Shown here piece by piece: positions 53,299-64,000 of a stretch of DNA of 64,000 bases. Location of the stretch: the NCBI GenBank assembly GCA_949825025.1, contig OX463779.1:26270816-26334815 (forward strand), given 5' to 3'. The position numbers and the translations under genes were made by a program. The DNA is from Siphlonurus alternatus (taxonomy: Eukaryota > Arthropoda > Insecta > Ephemeroptera > Siphlonuridae). Under the pieces are notes generated by a model. It was not told the origin of the DNA. It worked only from the letters and a program-made list of their open reading frames with translations, and did not search any database. The stretch's first letter is position 1. Every line of letters starts with the position of its first letter.

Positions 53299-54333
53299 AA
53301 GAGTGGTTCATTACTTCATTGAATTGGTTAAAACACTAGCTCGTACACACTTTAATGCGCACTTGTTGTAACATCCATTGGCGGCCATATTTGGCGATTA
53401 AAAGAAAAAGAGCATCGCGTAATTAACGTGATTCGCGGCGAATTCGCCCGCCGCATAGGATCTTACAGCTTTTACGTCAAAATCGCGTCGCATCACCGTT
53501 GTCACCATCTGAATCCGCCTGTACACAGCTTCCGGAAGCAAGGTAGAAATTAACAATTTTGACTGTTGTTTGTCTGAACTTCTCAAAAGTTAGGAATTAA
53601 AACACAATTCCCTCCATCAATTCACAGCAAACAAAGCAGTGAATATTTTTGTTCCGAGCTATTTACTATATATACACACATATAATATATATTATACAAT
53701 ATCAATTATTTGTAAAGCATAATATTATATATAGTAGAAATGTTTTCAGAGTCCAATGAGTTTTTATTAGCACAGTGCATTGCAATCACGATAGTGAGAT
53801 CATTAGGAAATTCATATGGCACATTAATTAACATACGTCAATATATTGCTACATACGATATGTATGCTTTACTGATAGGAAATAGATGCATGTTAGTACC
53901 CGAGCATGCACATATACATATATAGAAGGGTTAATGGCTGTGATGTAGGGTGCCCATTCACAGCGGCTTATTTGCTGCATGTGCTGTGATGTCTCATGTA
54001 CATTAGCCAGCAGTTCCAAGTTGTTTTGTTAAAACAGCTGTTTCAGTAAAATCAATTTGTATACAAGTTAATGTAACTGCTAATATTGATATTATTATAT
54101 CTTTATTTAAAGACATTAAATTTATATATTATAATAACTTACAAAAATTTCTGTAGAGAAGAACTGAAAATTCATTACTTACAAACTGCATAGCTACAAT
54201 ATATGTCTGTATGAAGATTCCTTACATTTTGCTTGTCACTGTACAGACTCGTGGGTGTTCGAACTGCATACTCGCAATGTATGACACTGCATGCATGTCA
54301 GTGGTGTCTGTATGGAACGACCTCATTCGCTCA

Positions 54334-54352
54334 TTTTTTTTTTTTTTTTTTT
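54334..54352. repeat. Poly-T run, 19 bp
   Basis: A T tract followed by a short TTATTATTA stretch. No associated element identified. Confidence 0.8.
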
Positions 54353-57028
54353 ATTATTATTAATATTATTCACGTATCAGTTCATTGAAATGCAAATCAA
54401 GATTTTATATACTGCATACATATGAATCTATTTACAGTGCATATTCAATTGAATTTTAAAATTGAGCTTACAATTTTATTTATTCATTTTTAAATCATGC
54501 AACTGACTATATAACTATATATAGTAACGTTTTGTAACTTTATAACGTATAAATATAAAATATTTCACAGAGCGAGTTTGATTCAATTGCCTCAGCAATT
54601 TTTATGATATTCACAAAATAATAATAAAAAGTGCATTTTATTGTATTTAGAGGTAACAAAATACTTTTATTGAGAAGCAAGTTGCAGAGGTAGCAAGCGC
54701 CTAACCAGCTGCCATTTCAGGCGCTAGAAGCGTGTTTGGTTACTCCATATACAGTGCAATGCAGTTCAAAGCTCATTGAAACATATGCTGGAATTATTTT
54801 TAGTTCGTTTTAAAGAGCTCACCCGTACTTTTGCAATCCTCGAAGTGGCGAAGCAAACACATAAATCTCCCACCCAATACCAAGGCAGAGTGTGCATTAA
54901 CTCGCGGCGTAGTCGGTCGAGCTTCAACTGAACTTGTTGCTGCATGCAACCAATTCATTACGATTTAAATTGCTAGTCTTTTGATTCATAATTACTTCGA
55001 ATGAGTGTGGTGGTGTGAAATGCTTGTGGTTTCATGCAGCTTTACATCAAAGGACCTCATGTATATAAGCTCGTTACTTGTGCATCGCTAAACAAACAGC
55101 TATGTGCATCAATGTTCGCCGAGAAAATATTAAATAACATTATGTTAAAATAAAATATGCTATAAATTTAATTGAAATAAAGTAGTTTTTTATAAAAGCT
55201 GATAATAGTGCTTGAAAATATTGCCAGCGCAAGGAAACTTTATGTAAACAGATAATATGTATATATAGCTAGTTTTTAAATGCCGCAGTGTTATCTTCAT
55301 CATACATATACTTAAAATAAACGTACAACAAATAGTAGCTATGAAGATAGTTTGCTAAACACATGCAATAAACCACAATCACGTAATATCAGAGATAAAC
55401 TGTTACTCTTTGGTAATATATAGAGACAGTCTTGTATACTCACATTATATTTAAGGTTGCAAAGTACACCTAAATATCATTAATTCAAATCAAATTAAAC
55501 AGAAGTAATTTTAACGAGCAATATATTAACATACAGTAATTTGTTACTGTACTGTACATTTAGCAGCGGGTGCGTCGTGTGAGACATATTGGCTCACGCC
55601 GGAGACAGGGTGCGGTGGAGCGGGGCGATTTGAAGGACAGGCTTGGCGGGCGGAGCAGCAGTAAGAGCCGGTGACGCGATTAGCATATCTGCGCACTCAA
55701 GGGTGACTTACGACGTCGTCTTTATACTAACCCTTCTGTACTCCAACTTATCAAGTTTAGTACATCCCAGACTTAAAGTTAGACCTTCAAAGACAAAACA
55801 AAACTTTGATTTTGGTGCTTCACAAGATTAGGATGTGGTATTTGTCAAGAAGGGTTGGTACCCCCATGCACCCTCCTTGTCACTGTTGATAACCACTACA
55901 TTTAGAATTGGTGTCCCGCTAATATTTGCTGTCATAAACAACAAAATACGAACACACTAACAGCAAAGTTTTAACGCTCTAAACTTTTTATTGTGTATAC
56001 ACACATATTAGCATATACAACAATTTACAAAACTGTTGCCAAGTCTTCTAGACATCATAATAACATTGACGATTCATGTGTGATTGCTTTTTGTAAAATA
56101 TTTAGTGACTGAAATGAGTTGAAGTGCTTTGCACGTTATATCAATATAATTATACATCTCGGAGAATCCATGGCACATTCAAATTATTATTTATTCAGCA
56201 ATAGTTACATAGAACCAATGTACCAAATATACAGGCTGAAATACTTCCATATCATCCATTATTTACTGTATTACAATATTAAAAAAAATATATATATGTT
56301 TAAGTTGTGGAAATTATAAAAAATTATAATATTTTTACTTAAATAATTAAAACAATCTTACCGTTATATATTGCAATATAACCTTTAAAAGCATCTTGCA
56401 TGCTGGATAATTTGAACCCAAAGCCTAGCGGCTGCTTGAACCTATTATAATTTTAAATATTTTTTATTATAAAATATGTCAAAATATGTATAAATATTAT
56501 ACAGTATGTGTATTAATTGAGTAAGAATATCATAGAGATGTATACTTTGTGTACTGCAGTATAAGAACAATAAAATAAGTTACACGTTATGCGAATATTA
56601 ATATATACAACAATTGATGTAATTTTTCTGTTTGTGTTTGTAATTTATATATTTTATGAAATGTGTATATTTAATTTTTTAAGTGATCTTGCTTTAATAT
56701 TAATTGTATATTATATGCATCAGGAATAATTCAAACACAGTTTGAGTTATATATTGACATGATACGTCTTTAAAGATTGTAAAAATTTGCCAAATATTTG
56801 CTTTGAACTATATACATAATATTATATATATTATATGTTACATTTTTTTTCAAAACTTACGTAGTTTCTTTTTAAACTTTTGGTGTTGGTGACATTTTTG
56901 CAAAGCGCTGCTTGCGTGATGGTGTTAGAGGGAAAATACTTGCGGAAAAAGCGTGTGTGTGTGAGGACCCGAATCTCATTAGGTGAGGAGGCAGCCGTTT
57001 CTTCTCGAGTGTGTTCGTACGGCGTCAA

Positions 57029-57052
57029 GGGGGGGGGAGGGGGGGGGGAGGT
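57029..57052. repeat. G-run cluster (G9-A-G10-A-GG)
   Basis: Two long G tracts separated by a single A, in the + strand (sense of the KH gene) within the intron. Such a sequence can form G-quadruplexes in DNA or RNA. That outcome is an inference from composition. Confidence 0.8.
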
Positions 57053-59890
57053 CTTTGAAAAGTAAACGTACCAGGCATACCACAAGCAGACGAGAGCAGG
57101 CATACCAACGTAACGCCATGTCCTTCACTAAGCCAACCATCGGTGTAGTGTGTATGTAATATCTACCACACACAGTTTTTACTAGTGATCTCTCTCTCTC
57201 CCTCTCTCATAGATATACACCTACATTTTTTTATTTTATTTTTTATTTTTTTTTTTTGCTTTTTTCCATAAAAAAATCTCTTTGAAATCTGCGACTATTT
57301 TCACATTTTCCGCTATATTCATCTGCTTTTTTTTATACATTAAATCTAATTATATATGTTTATAATTTAATGTATCAAAAAGGCTTTAATTTTCTCCCCT
57401 TTTTTAATGCAACGATTTGAACTGAAAAAAACAAAAATGCTTTTAAAAGTTGGTGTCAATAAAAATTGAAAATGACGGTTGATGTCAGCAGGCGGTCAGA
57501 GCATCCGTCAACCAAAATTGACAATAATGGCTGCTACGTTAGCATGTGGGTATATACAAAGTAGGAAGAAAAGGGGGGTATCTTGCAGGCCGCAATTTGG
57601 CTATTTGTTGTGCAGTACTTTCAATATCAAAAAATAGACCAACGTCAACAACAATATGTTTTGCAAGAATTAAATTTTTGTAGAAGTAATTCTTTAATAT
57701 CTAATTTCAAATTTTTCTCTTTAATTTCATTAACAATTTTTAAAGCCATAGTTTGCATAATATTTTTTAATACTGATAATTTAACACAATTTCACAAGGT
57801 TTGAATGAAGACTGTGAATTTGTGAAATTATATTTTTTCACGAATGTAACTAAATATTTAGTAGCAAACTACAGCTATTTCATATAATATTTAAATTTAC
57901 ATAAATAGCATATTGTCATAATTATAAATTTAGCGGAGCAAACAAAGGTCCTCACGCCCAATTGACCAACTCTACTTGACGATGGTGAAAAGCCACCTCA
58001 AAGAGTCGCACGTGAAAATGGTGCGCATTATAACTGAACATCCGCCTCGTGTTTAACGTACACGAGTCAATTGCAAGTACAAACAAAATACGCACGCTCG
58101 GTGCTGTACTATATATTTAACGTAATAACTATACTAACAATTCTATGTATGTAACGTAATAACCATTATAACAGTTGTATGTTGCTTCCTTTTGTCTGGT
58201 AAAAGCACATTACATAAAATATGTATAATAATAAAACTTCCTACATTTGACACTCGTCTGTTTGTTGTTGGACTTTACTTTGCCAATGCAGAGAGAGTTG
58301 TGGTTGTGGAAATGCAGGTGTAATGTTGTAATCAACAAACATGGAATGCATTAAAAGAGACATAATTTAACATATGCACGTACACAACCACTCTGTTTAC
58401 TTTTAATGTGTTCAGTACGCGCATGTCATGTTTCGCGCCTAAAAACATTGCCTGCAGCAACTTCGCTGTCATTGATGTGTGTTAATTATGTCACCACGTC
58501 ACCACTATATACACATGCGTGCGTGTGTGCACTCAGCTTAATTTGTGGTAGCAACATAAAAACAAAAAAAATGCTAAACCTGTGATGAACTTATTCGCAA
58601 ACAAAAATAATGTACCATAAATTATAATGGTTTCTATAATCTTGTATATTCTTGCATTCTGGGTTATAACAGAAAAACGAACAAATTCAAATTTGTATTT
58701 CGATCATAGGCTCTGCATGTTGGATCACGTCAATTGTTACATAAAATAATTAACTTACTTAATTCTAATTCACATTACCTTTTTTAAAATTAATTAATTT
58801 TAAATACATATTATACCCAAACGATATTTAAAATTATTTTCTATAAAATAAATATAATACTGAAAATTGTGTTCTTTTATAACATTTCATTAACTAGTGC
58901 AATAAGATTACTAATATGAATTCATAAATTTTAAAAGTTTTTATATTATAATACGACACGTTAATTGGTGATTTTAATTTTAATATTAGTAATAAATATT
59001 ATAAATTATTAACTTAAAAAATCACATTCGCATGATAATTGTCATACTAATTAATTGATAATTCATTTTCAATTATTTTCTTATCATTTTCACAATATAA
59101 TTAACAAAAATATCTTAATTGCTCTTAGTCTTCTTGAATGATTTATTATAAAAATTATATGTTGATCAGTAAAATGTTATAGGTAAGATTTTAATATGTG
59201 AAATTAACCACACTCACATATTTGACGCTTATTTCACACAGTGATTATCACTCAACAATTTTTCTTGGTGTTCTAAATTAATTATGTAAATTTGATATTA
59301 ATTTATTTGTTTTGTCTCACCATAGTAATTATGTTATGCTAATAGCAACGTTACAGTTTGCAACATCTCCGTCTGTTATTTTATTATAAAATAATAACAA
59401 TGTTATTATTATAAAATTTGAGAGAAATCAATACATTTTCTTATCGTTTAACTTTAAAAAAATAAATTTAATATGTAAAGTAATTTGAGACATCATTACT
59501 GAGAAGGAATAAACAATATTAAATTACAATAATTTATATCTACACTGGCATTCCGAATAAATTTTGCTTGCAATTATATTTTTCTGCTTCTTCACTTGAA
59601 GTGAATAAATTGCATTTATTTTTATGATTTTTGTTTGTACTTTATGTACATGAATTGAAAGAAAAAAAAAACGACAATTCCTTGTAGGACAAGATAAAGA
59701 TTAATTACAATGAAATATTGTAAGCATTTTTTTTATACCTGTAAAAACAGCTTAAGACATAATTCTAAATTATATTATAAAATTATTTTTATTAATATAA
59801 TGTCTGCATGATGCTGGTCAGAATCAACGGAGTGTGATAATTTTAATAATGCAACAATTCTATAGTAAATGAAATCTTAGAATTACCAAC

Positions 59891-60051
59891 TAAAGCCTAT
59901 ATTACACGATACAATTTTTCTGATTATTGTATACAATTTTTCCTTGCAAGAAAATTTCCTCTCCATACAAACAAATGGAGATTAAGCTTTCTTGCAAGGA
60001 AAAATTGTATACAATAATCAGAAAAATTGTATCGTGTAATACCGGCTTTAA
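59891..60051. mobile_element. 161 bp near-perfect hairpin MITE in the intron (possible small-RNA precursor)
   Basis: The left arm starts TAAAGCC, then TATTACACGATACAATTTTT, CTGATTATTGTATACAATTT and TTCCTTGCAAGAAA. The right arm is its reverse complement, with only a two-base difference near the tip (TA against GG). A second short stem, CTCCAT with ATGGAG, lies in the loop. The stem is about 65 bp. TA is present at each tip. The element lies in the transcribed intron in a position to give a long double-stranded RNA hairpin. Confidence 0.85.
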
Positions 60052-61347
60052 CGTGATAAAAAACATATTATCTCCATACATTAAGAAACAACAAAAAACT
60101 TGAAAGGCATTCAGTGTGTTGACTTGATAACTTGACTCCATATGCAAGTAATACTGTTGTACTGAAGATGGTTGAGGCGACCACTCGCTTGCATTGCCAA
60201 ACAACATGTGTTTGCAAGCAGGGCAGTTGTATTACAATTTATCACCACATTTAATATTTCTCATCACATATCATCAAACATTCAATTATTAATGATACAC
60301 TTTGTATGGAAATATTAATTAAAATTGACCAACATTTATTTTGTCATGAATTTTTAATGGGAAAATTGTGCAATGTTTTCATATGGTATCCAGTGTGTTT
60401 AATTTCTGTTTTTTTTTATCGTTTATTCATGAATAAAAGAACGGAAGACGATACAACATGCTGATGTGCTCACAGTAAAAAAAAAATATATAAAAGTGTA
60501 GAAAAATGAGAGAAAAAAATGCGCATGAGAGAGAATATTATAATAAAAATATATTCAGAGGTCTAACAGCACTAAAATTAACATAGTATAAATTATACTT
60601 AACTTTTCATATATACTCAAGCACTTTCAGAACAAATGCTGATAAAATAAAAGTACTTTGCTTTGCAGTGCATAATATTTTTGAATTTTTAATTATTGTT
60701 GACAATATTTTATTGAATTTCATGTGAGAGGAAATTCGTGACACGTTATAAAATATAGGCAATTGATTTTTTGCATCTAAATTATTAGACTATATATTTT
60801 TATTTTTTGCATTATGCAATTTTTCTTGACAACAAAATTAATCTTTTATACACAAGCAAGTGGAATTGAAGTTTTCTTTTTAAATAAATAGAAAAAGTGC
60901 ATAACGTCGTGATATCGCCTTTAATATTAAATTCTATAACTGCAGAAATGAGTGACAAAATAAGTACACACATGCAATGAAAATTGTTACTGTATAATTT
61001 AAAACTGGAAGTAACAAAATGTTGTATAAAAAGTGTGTGATCAAATGCTCAATCAAGTTGACACATTTTTTTTTTTAAATATTACAACTTTATTTTTAGA
61101 TTTTTATAAACATGACATTTTGTGTATACATATTTAAATAATCTGAAAAGGTATCAAAAACAGTGACACGAGATATCAAAGTTTGTACAGAACAGACGGG
61201 AAAGTAATATGAATGTTTTTTTTTACGTTTTACTTTTTAACGAAAGAAGTTTAAATCTTGACATCTGTCTCCTCCTTGCAACACGTAATATTTATAAACT
61301 CGCAAATGGAGAGCAGCAAAGTAATGAGGCATCTTTTTTGTTTGCAG

Positions 61348-61464
61348 TTCAACTTCGTGGGCAAATTGCTTGGTCCAAAAGGCAACTCCATGAAGAGACT
61401 ACAGGAAGAGACGATGACCAAAATGGCGGTCCTTGGTCGAGGTTCCATGCGCGACAAACAGAAG
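61348..61464 (+). CDS. KHDRBS/Sam68-like STAR protein, next exon: KH core with GPKG loop
   Basis: A 117 nt exon bounded by TTTGTTTGCAG| and AAG|GTAAGT, phase 0 at both ends (39 codons). It reads [20 protein letters not shown], then [19 protein letters not shown]. This is the hallmark of the STAR-family KH domain: the first helix, the GPKG loop that contacts the RNA backbone, the RLQEET helix, then the GRGSMRD turn before the extended variable loop. It continues directly from HPK of the previous exon with no missing residues against remembered Sam68/KHDRBS sequences. The expected following segment (EEELR...) and QUA2 are not in the remaining 2.5 kb. It could be any KHDRBS/qkr paralogue, so no symbol is given. 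Confidence 0.95.
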
Positions 61465-64000
61465 GTAAGTCATAAATAGTTAGAGCTTGGTGCAGCGCGT
61501 ACCACTAAATTTGATTGCGACTATACTGTACGTTGAAATGCCCTCTTACCTCAACAGCAGTGCGTACAATCAATGGGCTGACTTGATAAAGGTGCTTGTA
61601 TAATTATCCAGATGAAACAATAGGATGAAAATCAACGCTGATGAAATAAAATATTCGATTACCATTGCAATCAGTTTTCATTGTTGAAAGGTTACAAAGT
61701 TGTTATTTACTATGTTTTATAAAGTGGGTTTTTATTTAAGAGTCACTTGGCTGCTGCAATGTTATTTTATGGTTGATATTGCAGTACATGCTGCAGTGCA
61801 AACCGCCCCCCGCACTGCTCTTAATTAGCTGACTGCGGTCTTCGCGGTACACGCAAGCCGGTATGGGGGGATACAATCATGCGTGGTTAATGTTATTGCG
61901 GAGAAGACTGAAAACACCTGCGACCGTGCAAAACACTGAAGCCAGATTTAGTTATAACAAATAAACCAGTATCATTAGGACGAAACACGCTTAAAGCTTA
62001 AGTCCCGCAGACTTGTTATTTTACATTTATTGTTTCATATTTTTTATAAAATATACAGATGATATTTTTTAACTTTTCAATATTCTAGGTAATTTTTCAA
62101 AAGTAGTGGACCCATTCAGTACCAAACTCGAGATGTTTGCCATGATGTAGTGGCTATCGGTCATGCTGCATATATTCAACTTGCTCCGTTTTGGTGCTGG
62201 ACAGATTGCCTAACGTCATGGCGAATTTATAAAACGATGTGATTTCGGCTTGAGTGTACATTCTTCTCAATCTTTTGTGAAGAGAGGTTTGAATTAAAAA
62301 AATAAAAACATTGCGATATTCCATTTTGTCAGAATAATAAATTTGTTTAATAATGGTATTATATTAATAATAAATATAATGGTTTGCTTTACTAAAATAT
62401 TTTTAAATTAAAATTATTCATATATATTCATTATATGTATGATGGAATGAAATTAAAATTACATAAATATAACACTTTGAATTATAATATGCGTATAATT
62501 TCATTTGCATTTGAACACTACAAAATTTTCACTCATGAATATTACAGTCAGAATGGATAAAAGTTATACGAAAAAGTAAATTTTTTATATAAAAAAATAA
62601 TGTCCCCCCCCCCTAGCAATGTCACCTTTGATCATTTCTGCAGTACTGAAAGACCCAACGATGCGTACGACGGGCCTCCCAGGTTGTGAAAAAGCCCTTG
62701 TTAGGACGACTAATGACTTATATTGGCGGTCCTGATGCGTCATGATTTTATGGACCGTCAAGAAGTGTTCTTTTCGTTTTACTCTGCATGCACTAATTTT
62801 TTTAACATCCCCTTTCACTCTGCATGCAATAATAAACCCTTTTCATTCCCCCCAGTCCTCTGTTACTGCTAACTAGAACTCCAATAAGACTATGACGGTA
62901 ATACATGCAATGAGAGAGTACTCGTGGAAGCACGAAAATCGGATCTTTCCTCTTACCTATTTGATGGTGCCCTCACTAACATTTTCAAGATTGCTCAATG
63001 TTGTTTGTGTTTTGGTGTGTCTGAGGTCACGCGGTGTGTTGAACACGATGGTTGAACACAATTTTTTTGTTCCTTTGAGGTCACGTGGTATGTTCAACAT
63101 GACGTTTCGCGCAGAGACGTCCACAAATGTCACCCTCTATAAAATTCCTCCCTGACCTGAAAGCTTTTTCCTCCCTCCCTGCACTCTCTTCCATTTTATT
63201 GCGACCTTATAAATACCACCACAAGCTCTCTGAATTATTTCTGCTCCACTACCACTCTCTGTATTATGATTGTTTACTTTGGATTTCTGTTTTTTCCTTC
63301 AAGCTAAAACTTCCATTTGGATTAAAAATAATGAAAGAAAAGGGCAAAACATTTTAAACAAAACAAATATAATTCTTGAACATGAATTTCAACTGAATGT
63401 TGGAATTTTAATCATCCTCAACTTCTGATTCTATCATTTTTTTTTCTGCTATACCTGTAATATCATTCCAAGCTAGCAAAAGGAACAAACCAGTTTATTT
63501 ATATGCTTATGGAGAACACCAAAGTAATTACCAACACTGCTCTGCGAGCTCCAGAATGTTATCCTGAATCGCAAATACTACTACTTATATTGCAGTTTAT
63601 TTTGTAAACGAATAATTAATGTGTATATTAAAAAAGAGTTGTAGTGATGTGGTAGAAAAGCTAGCGAGGAAGCTGGGAACACTTATATTTGCATTAAGTC
63701 GAGATAGATGGAGCAGAAACGACTGCAGCTATTGCAGATTATCCTGGCCGTATAATATTCACAAGAGAGCTCATTTTACTGCCGGGTATTTTATAATGGG
63801 AAAACTATAAAACTCCCTTAGTGCTTCGTATGAAATTTTATTGATTTAATGTTATGGCTAATACGAAAGTAATTTATTTTGCTACACAATTTTAAAAAAT
63901 GTTGCATTTTAATATACATTTAAAAGTTTTCATCCAAGTTTTCGTTTTTACAAAAGCACTGTCAAATCATAGCAGTGGTGTTGAGATAATGATATAAAAT
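61465..64000 (+). other. Start of the next intron of the KHDRBS-like gene; no further exon found
   Basis: It begins GTAAGTC. Mostly AT-rich, with a GC-richer patch at 61795-61880, a C11 run near 62606, duplicated ACTCTGCATGCA segments (62778, 62816), and the direct repeat at 63022-63104. I looked for the EEELR-type continuation and did not find it. Confidence 0.7.
63022..63104. repeat. Spaced direct repeat containing AGGTCA
   Basis: TGAGGTCACGCGGTGTGTTG at 63022 and TGAGGTCACGTGGTATGTTC at 63076 are two diverged copies, 54 bp apart; the similarity continues into AACAYG. Each carries an AGGTCA nuclear-receptor half-site, and the second also carries CACGTG. It could be a regulatory duplication or an ordinary short tandem duplication. 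Confidence 0.6.

Larger units (their letters stand above)
46260..61347 (+). other. 15.1 kb intron of the KHDRBS-like gene
   Basis: It starts GTACGT and ends TTTTTTGTTTGCAG. It separates two exons that join in phase 0 at HPK|FNFVGK. It is AT-rich and contains several inverted-repeat elements and homopolymer runs listed separately. The frames inside are short. The longest (47186-47611, minus, 141 codons) overlaps a MITE and has no motif. Patches of more balanced composition at about 53040-53600, 55560-55830, 57940-58080 and 58260-58520 are unexplained. Confidence 0.88.

Overview
The window looks like arthropod nuclear DNA, possibly from a decapod crustacean. The evidence is strong AT-richness, very low coding density, a 15 kb intron with GT/AG borders, long pure microsatellites, many short inverted-repeat transposons, and a KH-domain protein closest in remembered wording to arthropod Sam68/quaking-related proteins. 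The order-level assignment is inference and was not tested by any search.

Only one host gene is recognisable. It lies on the + strand and encodes a STAR/KHDRBS (Sam68-like, quaking-related) RNA-binding protein. Two consecutive exons are visible, at 46081-46259 and 61348-61464. Both have canonical splice borders and together they encode a linker plus the N-terminal half of the KH domain, including the GPKG loop. The earlier exon(s) with the QUA1 dimerisation region, and the later ones with the rest of KH and QUA2, were not found and probably lie outside the window. Much of the sequence before 46 kb may be another intron or intergenic DNA.

The left end (1-4.5 kb) holds a GC-rich ~80 bp tandem repeat and a minus-strand non-LTR retrotransposon. 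Its ORF2 has an uninterrupted endonuclease and reverse transcriptase, but its 5' end is cut inside a PHD-finger-like ORF1 and its 3' end is replaced by unrelated sequence. From 4.5 to 41 kb I find no genes. This stretch contains inverted-repeat elements: TTAA-flanked elements at 6.5, 20.6 and 32.7 kb, a TA-flanked element at 7.5 kb, and a hAT-type element at 18.6 kb with a perfect 8 bp target duplication. It also holds (AT)n, (AAAT)n and two long (TC)n microsatellites.

The 41.5-43.9 kb segment stands out. It holds a GC-rich block, a promoter-like cluster of CCAAT, NRF1-like and TISU-like motifs followed by a short open frame, nested tandem repeats, a 5S rRNA-derived sequence, and one of two copies of a ~300 bp inverted-repeat family. 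The second copy lies at 49.0 kb, inside the KH-gene intron. That intron also contains a TA-flanked miniature element (47.0 kb) and a 161 bp nearly perfect hairpin (59.9 kb).

No prokaryotic operon, CRISPR array, intact tRNA gene or novel multi-gene system was found. The interest lies in the mobile-element biology, the promoter-like island and the long-intron RNA-binding gene.
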